Of a stretch of DNA of 18,223 bases, positions 13,178 through 18,223 are shown in pieces. Below the pieces are notes generated by a model. That model was not told the DNA's origin, did not search any database, and was given only the letters and a program-made list of their open reading frames with translations. The stretch is taken from contig JAQYPI010000064.1 in the NCBI GenBank assembly GCA_028726925.1, positions 1 through 18,223 of the forward strand. Reading direction: 5' to 3'. This DNA comes from Caryophanales bacterium. Its GTDB lineage: Bacteria; Bacillota_I; Bacilli_A; RFN20; CAG-826. Both the position numbers and the translations under genes were made by a program. The first letter of the stretch is position 1; every line of letters begins with the position of its first letter.

Positions 13178-13963
13178 TTATAGACAATCAAGATATCTTT
13201 GCGGCTTGCCCTGCTCCCCAACCTTCTTGATTCCGATGGTAATAAAGACAGTAGAGCGATCCACGATGAGAACGGTGTTCGATGCGTTCACGAGCTCAGG
13301 GGTTAGAACAGGCTTGTCTCCCGACAACCAACGATCGTACATCGTAAAACTGTAACTGACGATTTTTGCGTTTGCGATCAAGCAAGGCGTAGCGAGATAC
13401 TGACTCGGAACCCTGTCGAGCGCGAAGGAATAGGTTCTTGTAACGGACGTTTCCGTACCGAAAGACCAGGTATACGTCGAAGAATGGCTGGATTGATAAG
13501 TCGTCGAAAAAGAAGCCTCAACCTGAGTGAAATCCGAATACCCGAAGACTCCAGCGAAGCGATTCGACATTTCTCTCGTCTCCATTTTGGTAAAAGAAAA
13601 CGAGTATTGGGCAGACCAAGCGGTCGTAAGTGAAAGACTATAATCAGTAACGGCGGACGGGTTGATGAATATGGGATCATAGTCGTAGATATATCCGCCC
13701 GTTGTTTCGTTGTAATCGGTAATGGAAGTCACCTTCCATTTCATGTATTGGCTGATGCCCACGGTGCTCTGGCCGCATTCCATCTGATATTCCGTGCCTA
13801 CGAGGTACGGGCTTCTTGTATTCGGATTGTATCCGAAAGAAGTTAGCCTTCTGCCGTAAGGTGCAGTGAAATCATCATAATCCAGCTTTTCCCCATAACC
13901 GGCAGAACAAAGCAGTGTCAGCGAGACAACAGAGCCGAAAACGGTTAACAAGTGTTTCTTCAT
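13178..13963 (-). CDS. Secreted beta-rich protein of unknown family, possible pore-forming toxin
   Basis: The 261-residue product begins with a clear signal peptide (MKKHLLTVFGSVVSLTLLCS). A cysteine is present near its end, but Leu precedes it, so the lipobox is poor and cleavage around SAGYG seems more likely. The mature part is rich in Ser, Thr and aromatic residues. The stretch from about residue 130 to 180 alternates aromatic and hydroxylated residues (for example ASFSTTYQSSHSSTYTWSF), the pattern of an amphipathic beta-hairpin as in aerolysin/ETX-type pore formers. That comparison is pattern-based inference; I do not recognise the family. It has its own promoter and is the first gene of an operon with an FtsX-type ABC system directly coupled behind it, as seen for some secreted peptides or toxins with dedicated transport or immunity. 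A G-run replaces a normal ribosome binding site. Confidence 0.75.
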   Translation of the reverse strand: MKKHLLTVFGSVVSLTLLCSAGYGEKLDYDDFTAPYGRRLTSFGYNPNTRSPYLVGTEYQMECGQSTVGISQYMKWKVTSITDYNETTGGYIYDYDPIFINPSAVTDYSLSLTTAWSAQYSFSFTKMETREMSNRFAGVFGYSDFTQVEASFSTTYQSSHSSTYTWSFGTETSVTRTYSFALDRVPSQYLATPCLIANAKIVSYSFTMYDRWLSGDKPVLTPELVNASNTVLIVDRSTVFITIGIKKVGEQGKPQRYLDCL

Positions 13964-13969
13964 TTTTTG

Positions 13970-13976
13970 CCCCCCC
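13970..13976 (-). promoter_or_regulatory. G7 homopolymer as ribosome binding site
   Basis: On the minus strand, AAGGGGGGG ends six bases before the ATG of the secreted-protein gene and is the only possible Shine-Dalgarno sequence. A run of seven identical bases here could vary in length by slippage and so change translation strength. Confidence 0.5.
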
Positions 13977-13996
13977 TTATCTCTTGGGCTATTTCT

Positions 13997-14024
13997 ATTA
14001 TAAATACGTTGACGATAATGACAA
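13997..14024 (-). promoter_or_regulatory. Promoter of the secreted-protein/ABC operon
   Basis: Reading the minus strand, TTGTCA (complement of 14019-14024) and a consensus TATAAT (complement of 13997-14002) are separated by 16 bases. The start would fall about 27 bases upstream of the ATG at 13963. It makes this four-gene cluster a separate unit from the surface-protein operon upstream. Confidence 0.75.
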
Positions 14025-14061
14025 GAGGAGCAAACTGAAAAAAGAAGCGGTTTATCACATT

Positions 14062-14784
14062 CTATGCAGGCAATTCGAGCAATGCGTTGACGATGCTATA
14101 TTGATAACGAAGACTCGCTTGATAGATGCCGTCTTGATAGGAAAGGGAGAGTTCCGTCAAGGTCCCAGAATCGCTTTTGAAGGTGGCGTTGACTTCGATG
14201 TCGCTTTCTAGGGCAACAGGGCTGAAACAAGGGGAGAGGAACGAATTCCCATTTTCCTTTTTCACGATCCCTTTCGCGATCGTGTCAAAGCCCTTTTGCT
14301 CTTCGCTCGTAAGACCGACGAGCGTTAAGGGGAAGCCCAAACGGTAGGGGGATAGGTCGTTCTCCGCGCTTTGGATGGCGTAGGACCCGGATTCCTGAAG
14401 GGTGTAGGTCTTCGTCGGGGTCTTGTAGGTCGTGCTGCGCGTCTCGATCTTGTCGTCATTTTCCTCCATCGAGGCGGAAGAGAGGGAATAAAGCGTCGTC
14501 TGCTCGATGAGGATGTCGTGACCCGACTCATCGACGCCATGATAGAACTGCTTCGTGTAGGTGCCGCTGCGAACGGTTTCCTTTTGGGGCGTCTGCAAGG
14601 AATAATTGAGCTTCACGCGGTAGAAATCCGTCTCGGGGTCGAAGGCCTCGAAATAGGATTTCGGCTCCTCGCTCACGGTCGAGGTATCTTCGGAGCTTGG
14701 CGTTTCTTCGCTAGAAGTCGCTTCTACCCCTTTCCCGCAGGAAAGAAGGAGGAAAGAAAGAAGGAAGATTCCGATGCGTTTCAT
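14062..14784 (-). CDS. Cell-surface lipoprotein of unknown function
   Basis: The 240-residue protein has a lipoprotein signal peptide MKRIGIFLLSFLLLSC with lipobox LLSC, followed by a Ser/Thr/Glu-rich linker (about residues 20-45) and a globular region of about 190 residues predicted to be mostly beta. I do not recognise the family. It overlaps or abuts the end of the 990-residue surface-protein gene. Two starts are possible: ATG 14790, which overlaps the upstream stop as ATGA, and ATG 14784. The Shine-Dalgarno AGGAGG (complement of 14795-14800) lies only four bases before the first but ten before the second, so 14784 is preferred. It is the last gene of the surface-protein operon; no convincing terminator follows in the 98-base gap before the next gene. 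Confidence 0.82.
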   Translation of the reverse strand: MKRIGIFLLSFLLLSCGKGVEATSSEETPSSEDTSTVSEEPKSYFEAFDPETDFYRVKLNYSLQTPQKETVRSGTYTKQFYHGVDESGHDILIEQTTLYSLSSASMEENDDKIETRSTTYKTPTKTYTLQESGSYAIQSAENDLSPYRLGFPLTLVGLTSEEQKGFDTIAKGIVKKENGNSFLSPCFSPVALESDIEVNATFKSDSGTLTELSLSYQDGIYQASLRYQYSIVNALLELPA

Positions 14785-14786
14785 GG

Positions 14787-17759
14787 TCATTTGCCCTCCT
14801 TGGTCCATTCGGACTCGATGGCGGAAGAATCCCCGACGTAGGCGTTATAAAGCGCGAGCACCCGTTCGTATTTTTGAAGGACCGCGGGATCGATTTTCGC
14901 TTTTTCCTCGTCGTTAAGATAACGATAGACGTTCCCGGCTTTCACGAGGAGGTAATGGTTCGAGAGGATGGCTTCCTCGTTCAAGGCTAGCGCATACTTC
15001 TCGAAATCCCCCGCGACGAAGGAAATCGAGGATTCTTCGCGCATAGTTAGGACCGGGCGATTCGCTTTCGTATCATAAGCGAAGCTCGTCGAGACGTCGA
15101 AGTCGCGCAGGAAAGTGCGCTTTTCCCATTCTTCCTTGCTTTCCGGGGCCCGGATTTCCTTGCCCGCGGTGATGGCCTTCGGGTCGAAGGTGATCGATTC
15201 CGAGATGTGGGAATAGTCTTCGGATAGGTAGGAGACGTTTTTAAGAGAATAGGTGCTCGTCGAGGGGTCGTGGCTCCCGATGAAGGAACCGAAATACCCG
15301 GCCTGCGTGATCTCGTCGATCTTGAGATCGAGGATCGCGTTCTCGACGTTTAGCGACCCGCCTTCCTTGTTGTGCCCGGCGACGACGCCGACTTCCTTCT
15401 TGCCTCTCCGTAGGTGCAGGAAGGAAAGGAGGTTCTTGATTCTCGTCTTGCCGCGGTTGCGGCCGATAAGGCCGATGGCCGCCCCATCCGTGAAGATGTC
15501 CCCGCTCGCGGAAAGGTTCTCGATCGAGGTCTGCACCCCTTTCTCGAACCCACCGGTCAAAAGCCCACAGTATTTCGGGCAGTCGATGCGGAGGTTCTCG
15601 ATATCGATCGCGTTCATCTGGACGGTCGTCCCGTCCCCGCGGAAGCGGCCCGCGATGCCGCCGAAATACCCTTCGCCCCCCTCGAGGGTCGGTTCGATAG
15701 CGACGGAGCAATCCCGGAAGGAAAGGTTCTCGTAGACCCCGCCATAAGCCTGCCCGGCGAGGATGCCCGCGTTGCCCGCAGAAGCGACCTCGACGTTTAC
15801 GAAGCTTACGTCGCGGATCTCCCCACGGAATTCGGGAAAGATGCCCCCGCGATTCAAGGTCGTCACGAGGGAGAGATTCGAGATGACGTGGCCCTCGCCC
15901 TCGATCTTGCCGTAGAACTTGAAGGCGTCGCTTTCGATTGGCCAATAGAAGGAAGAGAAGTCGATGTCCTCGACGATGCGGAAGGTCGAATAGGCGGTGT
16001 CGACGTTCGTGGCCATGTCGTAGAAATCCTTCGCCGTGCGGACGTTGATGAGGGGGGAGATGTCCAAGGAAGAAAGGATTTGCCCGCGGTAGGTATCCGC
16101 GACGGGAAGGACGTAGACGTCGTATTTCTTCGCGGGGTTGAGCCCGTGGATCTCGAAGGAGAATTCGCGGGGCAATAAACCCGTCGATCCCGAGGTCACG
16201 TACCCCGTGAACGCCGCGTTGCCCCCGAGGATGTCTTCTTCGGTCGGAACGGGGGATCCTTGCTCGAGGACGAGGTAAGAAAGGGATGTCGCGTCGCGGG
16301 TCAAGACGCCTGAGACCTGGACTTTCGATTTCGTTTCGTCGAGCTCGTCTTTCTTGAGGGCGCTGACGGAGAAGTCGTCGACCCCCGGAGCGTCGCTCGA
16401 GGAATAGCGATAAACCTCCTGGGTCACGGTTTTGGTCTCGCCGCTAGAAAGGAGGGTGAACGTATGGGTGAACCGGGTCGAGGACGGGAGTTCCTCCGTT
16501 TTCGTCAAGACGGAATAGTCCGTGCCCAGAACGAGTTTCTCGTCCTTGAAACGGTTATAGACGTCAAAGGAAGAAGCGTCCGCTTTCGAAAGGTCCTCGC
16601 TGCCGCTTTCTAGGAAGAAAGAAGACTCGTATCCTTCGATCCGGCCTAAGCCTAGCGCGCGGTTATGGTCTTCCTCCCCGATCGAGGAAGAGAGGCCGAC
16701 CCGCACATTGGCTAGATACGAGGCGCCCTTCGCGCTGCCTTTGCGCGCGGAAAGGCGGAAGCCCGTGATATCGCCCTTGTTCCCGCTTGCGAGGCCATAC
16801 CCCTTGAGGAACAAGGAATTCGAGTCGCCCAAGGTTTTCCAAACCCCTTGGTCGAAAACCTCGAGGATGGAATAGCCGTTCTTCGGGCGGAAGAGGAGGC
16901 GGAATTTGAGCCACACCCCATCCCGGGGGACGAACCCGAGATCGAGATAGCTGCCCGCGACGTATTGGGAGAGGGAGGAAGAAGAAAGGGTGATACCCCC
17001 GACGATCGAGGAGCCGGAAAGCAGTTCGATGCCGATGCCGTTGGAGTCCTCGTGAAACATCCATTCGCCTTCAAGATATGCCCCATTTGGCGTGTCCGCG
17101 ACGGTGACGTTGGCCTTCCTCGTGTAACGGGTGTCGCTCGTCGCGCGCTCGCTTTTGATTTCGAGGAAGCGCGGGGATGGGGCGTCGTTGAACGAGGCGA
17201 TCCGGGACCCTTCGACGATCGTCGCGATCCGCGATTCGGAACCGGATTGGTCGTAGGTGAAATAATCGCCGAGATCGAGCCCGAGCTCATAGGAAGAGAA
17301 ATCCTCGGTAATCGCAAGGGGCAACGTCTCTTCGACGGCCCCGGCCGCCTTGAGGATGGTGAGCGAATAGGAACGCTCTGCCGCGGGTTGCTTGCCATCG
17401 GGCAAGGTCGCGAAGACGGTCAAGGTGACATTCGTATCCGTGGCTAAGCGCGTGACTTTTGCCCTCGCGCGAAGCTTCTTGCCGGTTTCCTCGTTCTGCA
17501 CGATCGAGATGGAAAGGGCCTCTTCGTTCGAGGACGCATAGGAGAATTCGATTCCGTAAAGACCTTCAATGGGGAGGAGGAAGTCCGCGACCACGGCATC
17601 CATGTCCACGTTCATCACGAGGTTGTCGAGCGCTTCGTCGACTTCCGGGGGGTAAGCGGGCGATGCGAGGGCAGGAGAAGACGAGGCGCTTGCAAGAGGC
17701 AACGCCGCGGGGAGGAGAAGGGATAGCCCGAGGGCGAAAAGGCAACTCTTTTTCATCAT
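14787..17759 (-). CDS. Large secreted multidomain surface protein (Ig-like, LamG-like, GLUG-type beta-helix)
   Basis: The 990-residue protein has a signal peptide with cleavage near ASA-SS (about residue 26). Residues 36-138 resemble an atrophied bacterial Ig-like domain. Residues 150-355 look like a concanavalin/LamG-like beta-sandwich (EDFSSYELG at the start, YLANVRVG at the end). Residues 355-565 hold one or two beta domains, the second fibronectin-III-like. Residues 570-860 form a repeat region of GLUG type, with EGEGHVISNLSL, GGIFPEFRGEIRDVSFVNV and GILAGQ repeats, expected to fold as a beta-helix. The last 110 residues are charged and partly helical, with no sortase motif or membrane anchor. 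Adhesion or glycan binding is a guess. The start ATG 17759 (or 17756) follows GGAGG by six to nine bases and overlaps the preceding gene's stop; its own stop overlaps the lipoprotein start. Confidence 0.85.
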   Translation of the reverse strand: MMKKSCLFALGLSLLLPAALPLASASSSPALASPAYPPEVDEALDNLVMNVDMDAVVADFLLPIEGLYGIEFSYASSNEEALSISIVQNEETGKKLRARAKVTRLATDTNVTLTVFATLPDGKQPAAERSYSLTILKAAGAVEETLPLAITEDFSSYELGLDLGDYFTYDQSGSESRIATIVEGSRIASFNDAPSPRFLEIKSERATSDTRYTRKANVTVADTPNGAYLEGEWMFHEDSNGIGIELLSGSSIVGGITLSSSSLSQYVAGSYLDLGFVPRDGVWLKFRLLFRPKNGYSILEVFDQGVWKTLGDSNSLFLKGYGLASGNKGDITGFRLSARKGSAKGASYLANVRVGLSSSIGEEDHNRALGLGRIEGYESSFFLESGSEDLSKADASSFDVYNRFKDEKLVLGTDYSVLTKTEELPSSTRFTHTFTLLSSGETKTVTQEVYRYSSSDAPGVDDFSVSALKKDELDETKSKVQVSGVLTRDATSLSYLVLEQGSPVPTEEDILGGNAAFTGYVTSGSTGLLPREFSFEIHGLNPAKKYDVYVLPVADTYRGQILSSLDISPLINVRTAKDFYDMATNVDTAYSTFRIVEDIDFSSFYWPIESDAFKFYGKIEGEGHVISNLSLVTTLNRGGIFPEFRGEIRDVSFVNVEVASAGNAGILAGQAYGGVYENLSFRDCSVAIEPTLEGGEGYFGGIAGRFRGDGTTVQMNAIDIENLRIDCPKYCGLLTGGFEKGVQTSIENLSASGDIFTDGAAIGLIGRNRGKTRIKNLLSFLHLRRGKKEVGVVAGHNKEGGSLNVENAILDLKIDEITQAGYFGSFIGSHDPSTSTYSLKNVSYLSEDYSHISESITFDPKAITAGKEIRAPESKEEWEKRTFLRDFDVSTSFAYDTKANRPVLTMREESSISFVAGDFEKYALALNEEAILSNHYLLVKAGNVYRYLNDEEKAKIDPAVLQKYERVLALYNAYVGDSSAIESEWTKEGK

Positions 17760-18223
17760 CTTTGCCCTCCGATGAGATTCGCGCCTAACGGGGTGTAATT
17801 CTCGCCCATCCGGGAGAAGGTGCTCGTTGGATCGACGCGGAGGAAATCGCCTAACGCGATGTTCCCGTCTTTGTCGCGAAGAAGCGCGTGGATGTCGTTG
17901 TTATCAACCGAGGGGACGCCTTTGCTCGATTGCTTTTGGGGCGTTTCGGTCGAGAGGAACGGCGTCTTGCCGCTAGGTTCATGATAGATTTCCCCGGCTT
18001 TCGCGCTCGAGGAATAATCGACGTCCGTGACGTCGTCGACATAAAGGAAAGAGAGACCGCGATAGAAGAGACAATGGGAGGCCGATCCCTTGTATTGGTC
18101 GCGGGAATTGGCTTTCGCCGAGGTCAGGGTAATCGGGGAAACTCGCTCACCCTCGCAATAGGAGAGGAGGTTCTTGTAGAGGTTCGCGCTCGTCTTGGTG
18201 TCGCGGCAGAGGTCGAAGTTGTT
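17756..18223 (-). CDS. C-terminal end of an unidentified protein (partial)
   Basis: An open frame enters from the right edge and ends with TGA at 17756-17758, giving the last 155 residues of a longer protein. The stop overlaps the ATG of the 990-residue gene, so both belong to one operon. Codon use and GC-rich composition match that gene. Seen segments include YRGLSFLYVDDVTDVDYSSS and the final GANLIGGQR; I recognise no family. By context it may be another secreted or surface-assembly protein. Confidence 0.7.
   Translation of the reverse strand, partial: NNFDLCRDTKTSANLYKNLLSYCEGERVSPITLTSAKANSRDQYKGSASHCLFYRGLSFLYVDDVTDVDYSSSAKAGEIYHEPSGKTPFLSTETPQKQSSKGVPSVDNNDIHALLRDKDGNIALGDFLRVDPTSTFSRMGENYTPLGANLIGGQR

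Noticed and set aside
13178..13963. Lipoprotein assignment for the secreted beta-protein
   Set aside because: The cysteine near the signal peptide end is preceded by Leu at the -1 position, which does not fit a lipobox; normal signal peptidase cleavage is more likely.
15414..16178. 254-residue plus-strand frame opposite the 990-residue gene
   Set aside because: Antisense shadow of the Ile/Gly/Ser-rich beta-helix codons; no ribosome binding site and no motif.

Overview
The window looks like a chromosome segment of an uncultured, probably host-associated member of the Bacillota, most like the Bacilli/Erysipelotrichia-type gut lineages. This rests on Shine-Dalgarno-driven genes, sigma-A-like promoters, a lipoprotein with a Gram-positive-style lipobox, large secreted proteins with an atrophied-Ig-like N-terminus and no sign of outer-membrane genes. 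TGA is used as stop and TGG as Trp, so the standard bacterial code applies, not a Mollicutes code. The taxonomic call is inference. No rRNA, tRNA or CRISPR array was seen.

The layout falls into three blocks. (1) Positions 1-838 hold the 3' part of a DDE insertion-sequence transposase, broken by a one-base slip in a run of six G. (2) Positions about 840-6450 form a visibly AT-richer accessory island, all on the + strand. It holds a DUF262-DUF1524 (GmrSD-type) protein translationally coupled to a half-length Sau3AI/MutH-like endonuclease, then a HipB/HipA-type toxin-antitoxin pair lying between two imperfect direct repeats, then a 500-base gap with structured RNA and short repeat arrays, and a Fic-domain protein with a terminator. 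(3) From about 6460 onward the DNA is GC-richer. It holds an AraC/GyrI-type regulator, then a P-type cation ATPase whose leader matches the yybP-ykoY (Mn2+) riboswitch and contains a hairpin that would hold the ribosome binding site. Tail to tail with it is a minus-strand operon of one secreted protein and three ABC-transporter genes. Further right is another minus-strand operon for cell-surface proteins: a partial gene, a 990-residue multidomain secreted protein and a lipoprotein.

In function, block 2 is a defence/toxin-antitoxin island that probably arrived by transfer. Its first operon appears to be driven by a promoter at the edge of the insertion sequence. The ATPase is most simply read as a Mn2+ (or Ca2+) exporter switched on by its own metal. 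The minus-strand secreted protein has a long run of alternating hydrophobic and hydroxylated residues, like a membrane-inserting beta-hairpin. It is followed without gap by an FtsX/MacB-type ABC system, so a toxin or bacteriocin with its own transporter/immunity is a reasonable hypothesis. The strongest candidates for an undescribed system are the DUF262-DUF1524 plus half-Sau3AI pair without a methyltransferase, and the secreted beta-protein plus FtsX-type ABC cluster.
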